This document shows positions 48,403 through 58,144 of a stretch of DNA of 64,000 nucleotides, one piece after another; position 1 is the first letter of the stretch; every line of letters starts with the position of its first letter. The position numbers were made by a program, and so were the translations under genes. Under the pieces are notes generated by a model, which did no database searches, was not told where the DNA came from, and worked only from the letters and a program-made list of their open reading frames with translations. This stretch comes from Aquicoccus porphyridii (GTDB lineage: Bacteria; Pseudomonadota; Alphaproteobacteria; Rhodobacterales; Rhodobacteraceae), in assembly GCF_008369105.1 (NCBI RefSeq), contig NZ_VINQ01000005.1:62001-126000 (forward strand), written 5' to 3'.

Positions 48403-51400
48403 ATGAGCGATCAACCCGAAAGCAAACCTCTCGGCATTGCCGGGGGCCTCACCCGCGCCTTCATCCGCTCACCACTCACGCCGCTGATGATCCTCGCCGC
48501 GCTGGCCGTGGGGCTTGTCGCGCTGGTCTCGCTCCCGCGCGAGGAAGAGCCGCAGATCTCCGTGCCGCTGGTCGATATCCACATCGAGGCCCCCGGCCTG
48601 CGCGCCGAGGACGCGGTGAAACTCGTGACCGAACCGATGGAAACCATCGTCCAGGGCATCAACGGCGTGGAACATGTCTATTCCCAGTCGATGGACGATT
48701 ACGCAATGGTCACGGCGCGCTTTCTGGTCGGCACCTCGTCCGACGCGGCGATCCTGCGCGTGCATGACAAGATCCGCGCCAACATGGACCGCATCCCCGT
48801 CGGCATCGACGAACCGCTGATCGTCGGGCGCGGCATCGACGACGTGGCCATCGTCGCGCTTACCCTTTCGGCGAAACCCGGCGAAACCGGGGTCAACGCC
48901 AATGACATCACCCGCATCGCCCGCGAATTGCAGGTCGAACTGGCCAAGACCGACAATGTCGGCCTCACCTATCTCGTTGGCGACAGCCCCGAGGCGATCC
49001 GCATCGCCCCCGATCCCGAGCGCCTTGCGCTCTATGGCGTCACCCTGCAACAGCTTGCTGGCAAGGTGCAGATGGCGAACAAGGCATTCTCGACCGGCTT
49101 CATCCGCGATCAGGGCGAACAGATTTCGCTCGTCGCGGGCCAGACGCTGCGCGCGCCCGCCGAGATCGGCAACCTGCTGCTCACCTCACGCGACAACCGC
49201 CCCGTCTATGTCCGCGACGTGGCCGATATCTCCTATGTGCCCGACACTTCGGACAAGCTGGTGGCGAATGTCATCAAGGACGCCGACGGCACCATCCACC
49301 GCACCCCCGCCGTGACACTGGCCATCGCCAAGCGCGCGGGCGCCAACGCGGTGGTCGTGGCCGAGAATATCCTCGACCGCGTCGAGATGCTCGAACCCGA
49401 TCTGATCCCCTCGACGATCGCGCTCGAAATCACCCGCAACTATGGCGAAACCGCCGACGAAAAGGCCAACGAACTTCTGTTTCACCTTGGCCTCGCCACC
49501 GTCTCGATCGTGTTCCTCGTGCTGCTCGCCATCGGTTGGCGTGAAAGCATCGTCGTGGCGGTGGTGATCCCCGTCACCATCCTGCTCACCCTCTTCGCGG
49601 CATGGATCATGGGGTATACGCTCAACCGCGTGTCGCTCTTCGCGCTGATCTTCTCGATCGGGATTCTGGTCGATGACGCCATCGTGGTGATCGAGAACAT
49701 CGCCCGCCACTGGGCGATGAAGGACAAGGCCAGCCGCGTCGAAAAGGCGATCCGCGCCGTGGCCGAGGTGGGCAACCCCACCATCGTCGCCACGCTCACC
49801 GTGGTTGCCGCACTCCTGCCCATGCTCTTCGTCTCGGGCCTCATGGGTCCCTACATGTCGCCCATCCCCGCGAATGCTTCCGCCGCGATGATCTTTTCCT
49901 TCTTTGTCGCAGTGATGATCACCCCTTGGCTGATGGTCAAATTCGCAAGCTCCGCCGATATGTCCGCCCATGCCGAAGACGGCAGCGAGGGCCACCACGG
50001 CGGCATGCTCGGCCGGATCTACACAATCGTCGCCAGGCCCATCCTCAAGACCCGCGCAGGCGCGCTCACCTTCCTGTTGGTGACCGCCGCCGCCTCCTTC
50101 GGCTCGCTGGGCCTGCTCTATACCAAGGACGTGACAGTCAAGCTGCTGCCCTTCGACAACAAGTCCGAGCTTTCGGTCGTGATCGACCTGCCCGAAGGCG
50201 CCAGCATTGAGGCCACCGATGCCGTGGCGCAGGCGGTCGCATCCGAGGTGCTGCAACTCCCCGAGGTGATCTCGACCCAGACCCATGCAGGTGCCGCGGC
50301 GCCGTTCAATTTCAACGGGCTGGTGCGGCACTATTACCTGCGCAACCAGCCCCAGATGGGCGACGTGCAGATCAACCTCGCGGCCAAACACCATCGCGAC
50401 CGCTCCAGCCACGACATCGCGCTCGAAATCCGCGAACGTATCCTTGCACTCGACATCCCCGAAGGCACCACGCTCAAGACGGTCGAACCGCCCCCCGGCC
50501 CGCCGGTCATCGCCACCCTTCTCGCCGAGATCTACGGCCCCGACGCCGACACAAGACGCGAGGTGGCGGGCAAGGTCCGCGAAGCCTTCGAATCGGTGCC
50601 CTTCATCGTCGACGTCGATGACAGTTTCGGGGTGCAGCCGCGCCGGATGCGGGCGACCATCTCGACCGACCAGCTCGAATTCCACCAGGTCCAGGAACAG
50701 GACGTGTTCGACACGCTCGCCATCCTCAACGGTGGCATGACCGTGGGCTATTCCCACCGCGAGGACGGCCGCCGCCCGATCCCGATCCGGGTCGAGCGTG
50801 ACAAGTCCGACCGCGTCCTTGACGAACGGTTCCTCTCCACCCCGATCCCGGCCAATGTCCTGCCCGGCGCGCGCGGCGTGGTCGAACTGGGCGACGTGAT
50901 CGAGATCCGCGAGGAACACGCCTCGCACCCGATCTTCCGCCACAACGGACGCTATGCCGAAATGGTCATGGCCGAACTCGCCGGCGATTTCGAGGCGCCG
51001 CTCTATGGCATGCTGGCCGTGTCCGACGCGCTTGACGCGATGGAATGGGATGAAGGCACCAAACCCACGATCCGCCTCAATGGCCAGCCCGAGGATGACC
51101 GCGCCGTCACCCTGCTTTGGGATGGTGAGTGGGAGGTGACATGGATCACCTTCCGCGACATGGGCGCGGCCTTTGCCGTGGCGCTTCTCGGCATCTACAT
51201 CCTTGTCGTCGCGCAATTCGGCAGTTTCCGCCTGCCGCTGGTGATCCTTACACCGATCCCGCTCACCTTCCTCGGGATCATGGTCGGGCACTGGCTCTTC
51301 GCGGCACCCTTCTCGGCCACCTCGATGATCGGTTTCATCGCGCTGGCCGGGATCATCGTGCGCAACTCGATCCTGCTTGTCGATTTCATCCGCCACGAAG

Positions 51401-51621
51401 GCGGCCCCGATACACCACTCATCGACACGCTGCTCGCGGCGGGGGCGATCCGGTTCAAGCCGATCCTGCTCACCGCCATCGCCGCGATGATCGGCGCCAC
51501 GGTGATCCTCGCCGACCCGATCTTCCAGGGCCTCGCGATCTCGCTCCTGTTCGGGCTGCTGAGTTCGACCCTGCTCACCGTGCTGGTGATCCCCGCAATC
51601 TACCGCGTGTTCAAAGCCTGA
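48403..51621 (+). CDS. RND family efflux permease
   Basis: A 1072-residue inner-membrane proton-driven pump with 12 helices and two large periplasmic loops. Typical motifs: LVSLPREEEPQISVPLVDIHI at the N-terminus, FSIGILVDDAIVVIENI in helix 4 (proton-relay Asp pair), and FIALAGIIVRNSILLVDFI in the C-terminal half. The sequence is closer to the metal/solvent-type (acriflavin resistance) than to AcrB. An outer-membrane factor is not encoded here. Substrate unknown. It converges on the GntR gene with a stem-loop between. Confidence 0.93.
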   Translation: MSDQPESKPLGIAGGLTRAFIRSPLTPLMILAALAVGLVALVSLPREEEPQISVPLVDIHIEAPGLRAEDAVKLVTEPMETIVQGINGVEHVYSQSMDDYAMVTARFLVGTSSDAAILRVHDKIRANMDRIPVGIDEPLIVGRGIDDVAIVALTLSAKPGETGVNANDITRIARELQVELAKTDNVGLTYLVGDSPEAIRIAPDPERLALYGVTLQQLAGKVQMANKAFSTGFIRDQGEQISLVAGQTLRAPAEIGNLLLTSRDNRPVYVRDVADISYVPDTSDKLVANVIKDADGTIHRTPAVTLAIAKRAGANAVVVAENILDRVEMLEPDLIPSTIALEITRNYGETADEKANELLFHLGLATVSIVFLVLLAIGWRESIVVAVVIPVTILLTLFAAWIMGYTLNRVSLFALIFSIGILVDDAIVVIENIARHWAMKDKASRVEKAIRAVAEVGNPTIVATLTVVAALLPMLFVSGLMGPYMSPIPANASAAMIFSFFVAVMITPWLMVKFASSADMSAHAEDGSEGHHGGMLGRIYTIVARPILKTRAGALTFLLVTAAASFGSLGLLYTKDVTVKLLPFDNKSELSVVIDLPEGASIEATDAVAQAVASEVLQLPEVISTQTHAGAAAPFNFNGLVRHYYLRNQPQMGDVQINLAAKHHRDRSSHDIALEIRERILALDIPEGTTLKTVEPPPGPPVIATLLAEIYGPDADTRREVAGKVREAFESVPFIVDVDDSFGVQPRRMRATISTDQLEFHQVQEQDVFDTLAILNGGMTVGYSHREDGRRPIPIRVERDKSDRVLDERFLSTPIPANVLPGARGVVELGDVIEIREEHASHPIFRHNGRYAEMVMAELAGDFEAPLYGMLAVSDALDAMEWDEGTKPTIRLNGQPEDDRAVTLLWDGEWEVTWITFRDMGAAFAVALLGIYILVVAQFGSFRLPLVILTPIPLTFLGIMVGHWLFAAPFSATSMIGFIALAGIIVRNSILLVDFIRHEGGPDTPLIDTLLAAGAIRFKPILLTAIAAMIGATVILADPIFQGLAISLLFGLLSSTLLTVLVIPAIYRVFKA

Positions 51622-51629
51622 TCCCGAAT

Positions 51630-51654
51630 CCGGGCCGCCGCACGGGTGGCCCGG
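51630..51654. terminator. Stem-loop between convergent RND and GntR genes
   Basis: CCGGGCC and GGCCCGG make a perfect 7-bp stem with an 11-base loop, 9 bases after the RND stop and 7 bases after the GntR stop. It could end both transcripts. Confidence 0.5.
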
Positions 51655-51660
51655 CCCCGA

Positions 51661-52464
51661 TCAGGACCCGGACGATCTGAAACGCGACAGATCGTTGTGC
51701 AACACCCGGCGCGGGTCGGTCTCCTCATCCCCTTCGCCCGGCTTCAGAACCTTCAACGCCTCGTCCCGGCACTGGAAGATCAGTTCCTGCATGGTGCGAT
51801 CCGCCGCCTCGGCATCCCGCGCCGTGACATGGGTCAGCACCTCGCGCCAGATCTCGGCATTCTCGCGCCGCCGCTCGGGGGTTCTGAAATCGACATGGAA
51901 TTCGCGCCAGAGCAGTGCCCAGATGATGTCATTGGCGTTGCTCATCATCGTGCGTTGCAGAATGGCACTGTCCGAACAGCGCGCAAGCGCCGTTCCGATC
52001 CGCCCCGATGTCAGGGCAAAACGCAGCGGCTTGCAGGTCTCGTCGCGCGCCAGAGCCTCCAGCGCCTCGACCCGCCGGGTCAGCTCGGCCAGCGCGGGCG
52101 GCGTCCACATCAGTGCTGCATACCGTGCGCTGAACCCCGAAAGGGTGGCGTGAATGTTGAGCGCATCCGCCAGCGTCTCGGTGTCGAACCCCCCGACCAC
52201 CGCACCGCGCCGCGGATAGAAATCCGCCAGCCCGCGATTCGTCAGGATACGGATCGCGTCGCGGATCGGTCCGCGGCTGACATTGTAGAACCCGGCCAGA
52301 TCCGCCTCGACCAGCCGATCACCATTGCGGAATTCACCCGCCATGATCCGACGTGTCAGGTCATCGGAAATCCGCTCCGGCAGGTCGCGATGCCCGCGCC
52401 AAGCCAGCGGGTCTCCGCTCGAATCACTCATCGCCGTGCGACGGAAAGACGCTTTGGTTTTCAT
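51661..52464 (-). CDS. GntR family regulator (FCD subfamily)
   Basis: A 267-residue regulator. The winged HTH is at about residues 25-90 (ISDDLTRRIMAGEFRNGDRLVEADLAGFYNVSRGPIRDAIRIL); the remainder is an all-helical FCD effector domain (HATLSGFSARYAALM ... RREFHVDFR-like histidines for metal/acid binding). It is divergent from the Dpp-type operon and probably represses it until an organic acid binds. The start may be at 52464 or at the ATG at 52431. Confidence 0.88.
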   Translation of the reverse strand: MKTKASFRRTAMSDSSGDPLAWRGHRDLPERISDDLTRRIMAGEFRNGDRLVEADLAGFYNVSRGPIRDAIRILTNRGLADFYPRRGAVVGGFDTETLADALNIHATLSGFSARYAALMWTPPALAELTRRVEALEALARDETCKPLRFALTSGRIGTALARCSDSAILQRTMMSNANDIIWALLWREFHVDFRTPERRRENAEIWREVLTHVTARDAEAADRTMQELIFQCRDEALKVLKPGEGDEETDPRRVLHNDLSRFRSSGS

Positions 52465-52530
52465 ACTCTTCTCACCCTTCGCTCCTGACGCTACACCTTA
52501 ACACTATGTAATAAAAGTAAATATTTATAA

Positions 52531-52571
52531 ATTGCAGACAATTGACCATTAACTGATTTTCGTCCTACGCT
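52531..52571 (+). promoter_or_regulatory. Candidate promoter and GntR operator of the Dpp-type operon
   Basis: ATTGCAGACAAT (52531-52542; dyad ATTG/CAAT) abuts a -35-like TTGACC (52542-52547), which is followed after 18 bases by TACGCT (52566-52571). The dyad form TTG-N4-CAA is common for FCD-type GntR regulators. The start codon is 67 bases downstream of the -10. The surrounding 52490-52560 is markedly AT-rich. Confidence 0.45.
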
Positions 52572-52637
52572 CCCCCCAAGGTCGGCACACGGAGAGAGGA
52601 CTGCGTTCCGGCCGTCACGTATCAGGAGGAGAATACG

Positions 52638-54224
52638 ATGTCGCGTATCCGTTTGGGCGCAAGCGCAGTGGCCCTGTCCTGCGTCATACTGGGAGGAGTG
52701 TCGGCCCCGGCCCTTGCCGAACAGTCGGGCCGGATCAACGTCGCGCTGGGCGCGGAATCCACCACCATGGATCCGGCCCGATATTCCGCCGGTGTCGATC
52801 AGTATTACGTCGGCACCATGTTCGAGATGCTGCTCAAGCCGATGCCCGACGGGACCATCGCGAACTGGCTCGCCGAAAGCTGGTCGATCGACGAGACCAA
52901 CCCCGACAAGCCGATCATCGACGTGCATATCCGTCCCGGGGTCACGTTCCACAACGGCGATCCCCTGACCGCTGCGGATTTCGAATTCTCCTATCAGCGC
53001 CAGTCTGATCCCAATGTGTCGCGCTGGTCGCATTACCAGTCCAATGTCGAACGTTTCGAAATCGTGGACGACCTCCATTTCCGGCTGCATTTCAAACAGC
53101 CGGATTCTTCCTATGTCGCAAACTACCTGCAACTCTGGGCAATGCCGAAGGATTATTTCCAAGAGGTGGGCGATGAGGCATTCGGCCGTCACCCGATCGG
53201 CACCGGCCCCTGGAAATTCGTCTCGCGCCGGGTGAAAGAGGAACTCCTGCTCGAAGCGCACGACGATTACTGGAACGAGGAGCATCGCCCCGAGGCCAAG
53301 GAGCTGCGGATCAGGATCATCCCCGAGGATCTGACCCGCGTCGCCGCGCTCCAGACCGGCGAGGTCGACTGGATCGACGCGGTGCCGCCCGCCATGCTCG
53401 AAGACATCAAGTCGCTCGACGGCATCGCCACGGCCACCATGCCCGCGGGCAACCACCTGTTCCTCGACATGGACACCATCCCCGAAGGCCCGCTCCAGAA
53501 CGTCAAGGTGCGTCAGGCCATCGCGCATGGCGTCGACATGGACGCGATCATCGAGTCGGTCCTGTTCGGCCAGGGGCAGCGATATGCACAGGTGGCCGAG
53601 GGCGCAACCGGCTACAACCCCGATCTCGAACCCTATGACTACGACCCCGCCAAGGCGATGCAGCTTCTGGCCGAGGCCGGATACCCGCAGGGTTTCGACA
53701 TCGATTGCTACAACCTGATCACCCCGCGCGAACCCAATATCAAGGAAATGGGCGAGGCGATGTTCGCCTATCTCGGCACGATCGGCGTGCGCTGCAAGGT
53801 GGTCAACATGGAATACGGTGCCTGGATCAACCTCGGCCGCCGCGACGAACAGACCGAACAGCTCAACGGCGGCCTGATCTCGTGGATGTGGGGCCAGGGC
53901 GTTCCCGGCGATCCCGCCATCGCCTGGGGTGGCCATCTGCACAGCTATGAACCCGGCAAGGGCTGGGGCAGCTATTCCCATGTCGATGACCCCGAATTCG
54001 ATCGCATGATCGAGGACGCGGCCAAGATCATGGAGCCCGAGGCCCGCACCGCCGCCCTGCGCGAGATCGGGGCACGCAAGCATGAACTGGTGCTGGGTGG
54101 TCTGACCACCTATCAGCCGCTGGTTACCATGGCCTGGAACGATGCCAAGGTCAGTTACACGCCTTGGCCCTATCCCGGCTTCTGGCGCAACTTCCAGGAA
54201 ATCGGGCTGAAATCGGCCGACTAG
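52638..54224 (+). CDS. ABC transporter substrate-binding protein, family 5 (peptide/nickel type)
   Basis: A 528-residue periplasmic protein with signal peptide (ALSCVILGGVSAPALAE). The family 5 fold is shown by NVALGAESTTMDPARYS-like INVALGAESTTMDP, WLAESWSIDE, LRPGVTFHNGDPLTAADFEFSYQR-type segment near residue 95-120 and VKVRQAIAHGVDMDAII. A strong AGGAGGAG site precedes the ATG. Members bind peptides, sugars or organic solutes; the ligase and carboxylase downstream argue for a carboxylic acid here. An intrinsic terminator follows. Confidence 0.92.
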   Translation: MSRIRLGASAVALSCVILGGVSAPALAEQSGRINVALGAESTTMDPARYSAGVDQYYVGTMFEMLLKPMPDGTIANWLAESWSIDETNPDKPIIDVHIRPGVTFHNGDPLTAADFEFSYQRQSDPNVSRWSHYQSNVERFEIVDDLHFRLHFKQPDSSYVANYLQLWAMPKDYFQEVGDEAFGRHPIGTGPWKFVSRRVKEELLLEAHDDYWNEEHRPEAKELRIRIIPEDLTRVAALQTGEVDWIDAVPPAMLEDIKSLDGIATATMPAGNHLFLDMDTIPEGPLQNVKVRQAIAHGVDMDAIIESVLFGQGQRYAQVAEGATGYNPDLEPYDYDPAKAMQLLAEAGYPQGFDIDCYNLITPREPNIKEMGEAMFAYLGTIGVRCKVVNMEYGAWINLGRRDEQTEQLNGGLISWMWGQGVPGDPAIAWGGHLHSYEPGKGWGSYSHVDDPEFDRMIEDAAKIMEPEARTAALREIGARKHELVLGGLTTYQPLVTMAWNDAKVSYTPWPYPGFWRNFQEIGLKSAD

Positions 54225-54239
54225 GTTTCTCCCCCAACT

Positions 54240-54280
54240 GCCGCCCGTGCCGCCCATTGGGCAGCGGGCGGCTTTCTTGT
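54240..54280 (+). terminator. Intrinsic terminator/attenuator after the binding-protein gene
   Basis: GCCGCCCG ... CGGGCGGC form a perfect 8-bp stem, extended inside by TGCC/GGCA, followed at once by TTTCTTGT. It lies 16 bases after the stop and 39 bases before the permease start, so read-through is needed to express the rest of the operon. Confidence 0.78.
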
Positions 54281-54318
54281 CCCAAGACCCAGACACCCAT
54301 GATCGGGAACCCGCATTC

Positions 54319-55239
54319 ATGACCCAGTTCGTTCTGAGACGAGTCCTGCAAGGGCTGTTCAGCATTCTTGGCGCATCGCTCATCATCTTCGTCATCACCC
54401 GCCTCAGCGGTGATCCCGTCGTCCTGATGCTCCCCCCCGAAGCGCCCGAGGCGCTGGTCCAGCAGATGCGCGAAAGGCTTGGCCTGCATCTTCCGGTCTG
54501 GCAGCAATATCTCGTTTTCCTCGGCGACGCGCTGACAGGCGATTTCGGCACGTCCTACCGCTGGGACATGCCGGTGCGCGACCTCATCTTCGAACGTCTG
54601 CCCGCCACGATCTATCTCGCGTCGGCGGCGCTGGCCTTCTCGCTCGTCCTGTCGATCCCCTTCGGCGTGATCAGCGCCGTGCGCCGCGGCTCGTGGTTCG
54701 ACCGCTTTGCCAAGACGGTGGCGATGCTCGGCCAGGCGATGCCGAATTTCTGGGTCGGCCTGCTCCTGATCCTGGTCTTCTCCATCCATCTCGAATGGAT
54801 GCCCGCCTTCGGCGCCGACACGCCCGCGCATGTGATCATGCCCGCCATCGCACTGGGCTGGTATCCGGTCGCCGCGCAGACCCGTATCGTGCGCTCGGCC
54901 ATGCTCGACGTGCTCGAGAGCGATTACATCCGCATGGGTCGCTCGGTCGGCGTGCCCGAGGGCGTGCTGGTCTGGAAATACGCCTTCCGCAATGCCGCCG
55001 TGCCGCTGGTCACGATGATGGGTGTCTATTTCGCCTCGATGCTGGGCGGCGCCTTCGTCGTCGAGGTGGTGTTTGCCTGGCCCGGTCTGGGCCGCACCGT
55101 GGTCGAGGCCCTCTTTGCCCGCGATTTCCCTGTGGTGCAGGCCGGGGTGCTCTTTGCCGCCATCATGTTCGTCATCGCCAACCTGCTCGTGGATCTGTCC
55201 TACGGGCTGATCGACCCGAGGATTCGCCATGACCGCTGA
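54319..55239 (+). CDS. ABC transporter permease, DppB type
   Basis: A 306-residue inner-membrane protein with six helices. FVLRRVLQGLFSILGASLIIFVITRLSGDP is the typical N-terminus, and the EAA-like loop reads RMGRSVGVPEGVLVWKYAFRNAAVPL. The ATG at 54319 has GGGAA upstream; the longer in-frame start at 54247 would run through the terminator and is rejected. It overlaps the next gene by 11 bases. Confidence 0.92.
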   Translation: MTQFVLRRVLQGLFSILGASLIIFVITRLSGDPVVLMLPPEAPEALVQQMRERLGLHLPVWQQYLVFLGDALTGDFGTSYRWDMPVRDLIFERLPATIYLASAALAFSLVLSIPFGVISAVRRGSWFDRFAKTVAMLGQAMPNFWVGLLLILVFSIHLEWMPAFGADTPAHVIMPAIALGWYPVAAQTRIVRSAMLDVLESDYIRMGRSVGVPEGVLVWKYAFRNAAVPLVTMMGVYFASMLGGAFVVEVVFAWPGLGRTVVEALFARDFPVVQAGVLFAAIMFVIANLLVDLSYGLIDPRIRHDR

Positions 55240-56113
55240 AACCACAAGACTCCCCGATCACGGCATCGGCGCGCAGCTTCGCAGCCTCTTCGGAGACGGT
55301 TTTCCGTGGATATCGGCCGGAATCCTCGTCGGGGTCATTCTGCTGGCCATGGTCGGCCCCATGGTCTCACCCTGGCAGCCGGGCGCGCTCGACCTGCGCT
55401 CGGCCTTCCAGCCACCGGTCTGGGCCGGGGGCGCGTGGTCGCACCCGCTCGGCACCGACAATCTCGGTCGCGATATCTTCAGCCGGATCATCGCCGGAAC
55501 CCGGGTGTCGGTCATCGTCGCCTTCTGGGCGATCCTGCTCTCGGGTGCGATCGGCACCATCATCGGCATGATCGCGGGCTATTTCGGCGGCTGGGCCGAC
55601 ACGATCATCATGCGGCTCGTCGACATGCAGCTTTCGATCCCGCCGCTGGCGCTGGCGCTGATCCTCGCGGCGGTGCTCGACCCCGGGCTTCAGGCGGTGG
55701 TGATCGTCATCACCGTCACCTACTGGAGCTGGTATGCGCGCATCGTGCGCGGTGAAGTCCTCTCGCTGCGCGAACGCGAATACGTCGCGCTGGCCCGGAT
55801 CGCGGGCTGCGGCCCGCTCACCATCTTCGCGCGCCACCTTGCTCCCAATATCGTCAACACGCTGTTGGTTCTGGCCACGCTCCAGGTCGGGCAGGTCATC
55901 ATCTTCGAGGCCTCGCTCAGCTTCCTCGGCCTCGGCATCCAGAGCCCCGACATCTCCTGGGGTGTCATGCTGGCCGACGCGCGCGGCTACATCACCAACG
56001 CCTGGTGGGCGATCACCATGCCGGGCGTGGCGATCATGCTGACCTGTCTCGCGTCGAACCTGTTCGGCGACTGGCTGCGTGACGTGCTCGATCCCAAGAG
56101 GAAACAGCTATGA
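55229..56113 (+). CDS. ABC transporter permease, DppC type
   Basis: A 294-residue inner-membrane partner of the DppB-type protein. LGTDNLGRDIFSRIIAGTRVSV is the family hallmark; the cytosolic coupling loop is ALARIAGCGPLTIFARHLAPN. Six helices are expected. Its stop overlaps the next start (ATGA). Confidence 0.92.
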   Translation: MTAETTRLPDHGIGAQLRSLFGDGFPWISAGILVGVILLAMVGPMVSPWQPGALDLRSAFQPPVWAGGAWSHPLGTDNLGRDIFSRIIAGTRVSVIVAFWAILLSGAIGTIIGMIAGYFGGWADTIIMRLVDMQLSIPPLALALILAAVLDPGLQAVVIVITVTYWSWYARIVRGEVLSLREREYVALARIAGCGPLTIFARHLAPNIVNTLLVLATLQVGQVIIFEASLSFLGLGIQSPDISWGVMLADARGYITNAWWAITMPGVAIMLTCLASNLFGDWLRDVLDPKRKQL

Positions 56114-57159
56114 CCGAGATGTCCCCCATGGATCACGCCCCCGCAGACCAATCCCGCACCGACCAGCCCCCGGTGCTCGACGTGCGCCACCTCGTCACCG
56201 AATTGCGGCTCAGGCGCGGCGCGCTGCGCCCTGTCGACGGGGTGAGTTTCAGGGTCGGGCGCGGCGAAACCCTCGGCATCGTCGGCGAAAGCGGCTCGGG
56301 CAAGTCGATGACCTGCCTTTCGCTCCTGCGGCTCCTGCCCCGCCCCGGTGGCCGGATCGCCGCGGGCGAGGTGCTCGTCGCCGGCACCGACCTGACCAAG
56401 CTCAGCGAGAAAGAGCTGGCCCGCGACTGGCGCGGGCGGCGCATCTCGATGGTGACACAAGACCCGATGTCCTCGCTCAACCCGGTCTACACCGTTGGCG
56501 ATCAGGTCGGCGCGCCGCTGCGCTATCACGGTCTTGCCCACAGCCGCGCCGAGGCCCGCGCCCGCGCCGCCGATGCGCTGGGCCGGGTGCGCATCCCCTC
56601 GCCCGAGGCCCGGCTCGACGATTTCCCGCACCAGTTCTCGGGCGGGATGCGCCAGCGCGTCGTTTCGGCCATGGCCATCGCCTGTGCGCCCGAAGTGATG
56701 ATCGCCGACGAACCGACATCGAGCCTCGATGTCACGATCCAAGTCAAGATGATGGACCTCTACAAGCAGATCCAGGAGGAAACCGGCGTCGCCATCGTGC
56801 TGATCACCCATGACATGGGTGTCGCCGCCTCGATCTGCGACCGGATCGCGGTGATGTATGCCGGGCGGATCGTCGAACAGGGCCCGGCGCGCGAAATCTT
56901 CCGCAACCCGGCGCATCCCTATACCCGCGCCCTGCTCAACGCGATCCCGAAACTGGGCGAAAAGAGCAAGCGGCTCTACGCGCTCGGTGGCCAGCCGCCC
57001 TCGCTACTCGACATGCCGGGCGGCTGCCGCTTCGCCCCGCGCTGCACGCTGGCCGATGCGAAATGCCTCGCCGCCTATCCCGGCGACAGCGATCTCGGCT
57101 CGGGCCACCGCGCCGCCTGCTGGCGCCTTTCCGAGGAAGGAGCCCCCGATGCTGCTTGA
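56110..57159 (+). CDS. ABC transporter ATP-binding protein, DppD type
   Basis: A 349-residue ATPase: Walker A GESGSGKSM, signature FSGGMRQR, Walker B VMIADEPTSSLD, and the oligopeptide-type C-terminal Cys-rich domain (CRFAPRCTLADAKCLAAYPG), which in some homologues binds an Fe-S cluster. The N-terminal tail of about 20 residues before LDVRHLVTELRL is variable. It overlaps the DppF-type gene by 11 bases. Confidence 0.92.
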   Translation: MTEMSPMDHAPADQSRTDQPPVLDVRHLVTELRLRRGALRPVDGVSFRVGRGETLGIVGESGSGKSMTCLSLLRLLPRPGGRIAAGEVLVAGTDLTKLSEKELARDWRGRRISMVTQDPMSSLNPVYTVGDQVGAPLRYHGLAHSRAEARARAADALGRVRIPSPEARLDDFPHQFSGGMRQRVVSAMAIACAPEVMIADEPTSSLDVTIQVKMMDLYKQIQEETGVAIVLITHDMGVAASICDRIAVMYAGRIVEQGPAREIFRNPAHPYTRALLNAIPKLGEKSKRLYALGGQPPSLLDMPGGCRFAPRCTLADAKCLAAYPGDSDLGSGHRAACWRLSEEGAPDAA

Positions 57160-58144
57160 AGCCCGCGACCTCAAGAAACACTACCCCACCCGCAACGGCG
57201 TGGTGAAGGCGGTCGATGGCGTCTCCTTCACCCTGGAACCGGGCAAGACATTTGCCCTCGTCGGCGAAAGCGGCTGTGGCAAAAGCACGATGGCCAAACT
57301 GATGCTGCTGCTCGAACGGCCTACTTCGGGCGCCGTGGTCTATGACGGGCAAGAGGTGACGGCGATGCGCGGCCGCGCCCTGCGCCGGTTCCGGCGCGAC
57401 GTGCAGGCGGTGTTTCAAGACCCCTATGCCTCGCTCAACCCGCGGCTCCGCGTCGGCAAGATCATTGCCGAACCGATGATGGCGCAGGGCGATCTCGACC
57501 GCGGCGCGATCCGCAAGCGGGTGGCCGAGGCGCTCGACGTCGTCGGCCTGCAACCCGACGCGGCCCGGCTCTACCCGCATGAGTTCTCCGGCGGTCAGCG
57601 CCAGCGTATCGCGGTCGCCCGGGCGCTTGCGGTGCGCCCCAAGGTCGTGATCCTCGACGAGCCCACCTCGGCGCTCGATGTCTCGATCCGCGCACAGATC
57701 CTCAACCTTCTCTCCGACATCCAGGACGAATACGGCCTCTCCTACCTGATCATCGCCCACGACCTCGCGCTGGTCGAACATTTCAGCGACGTCACCGGCG
57801 TCATGTATCTGGGCAACATGGTCGAACAGGGGCCGACCGCGTCGATCTTCGACACCCCGTCGCATCCCTATACCCAGGCGCTGCTCGCCTCGGCGCCGCG
57901 CCCTGATCCCGATCACCACCTGCCCACCGATGTCATCATCGGCGAAATCGGATCGGCGCTCGCGGTGCCCTCGGGCTGCCCGTTCCATCCGCGCTGCCCG
58001 AAACGCTTTGCCCCCTGCGACAGCGAAAACCCCGAGCGCCGGGCCACCGCGCCCGGCACCTGGGCGCGCTGCCATCTGCTTCATGGCCCGGACACGGCAC
58101 CCGGCCACCCCGAATTGCACCTCTCCGAAAGGACCAGATCATGA
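57149..58144 (+). CDS. ABC transporter ATP-binding protein, DppF type
   Basis: A 331-residue ATPase with Walker A GESGCGKST, signature FSGGQRQR, Walker B VVILDEPTSALD and the C-terminal CPFHPRCPKRFAPC segment. The ATG at 57149 has GAGGAAGGAG upstream and lies inside the end of the DppD-type gene. Its stop overlaps the ligase start (ATGA), tying the transporter to the CoA ligase in translation. Confidence 0.92.
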   Translation: MLLEARDLKKHYPTRNGVVKAVDGVSFTLEPGKTFALVGESGCGKSTMAKLMLLLERPTSGAVVYDGQEVTAMRGRALRRFRRDVQAVFQDPYASLNPRLRVGKIIAEPMMAQGDLDRGAIRKRVAEALDVVGLQPDAARLYPHEFSGGQRQRIAVARALAVRPKVVILDEPTSALDVSIRAQILNLLSDIQDEYGLSYLIIAHDLALVEHFSDVTGVMYLGNMVEQGPTASIFDTPSHPYTQALLASAPRPDPDHHLPTDVIIGEIGSALAVPSGCPFHPRCPKRFAPCDSENPERRATAPGTWARCHLLHGPDTAPGHPELHLSERTRS

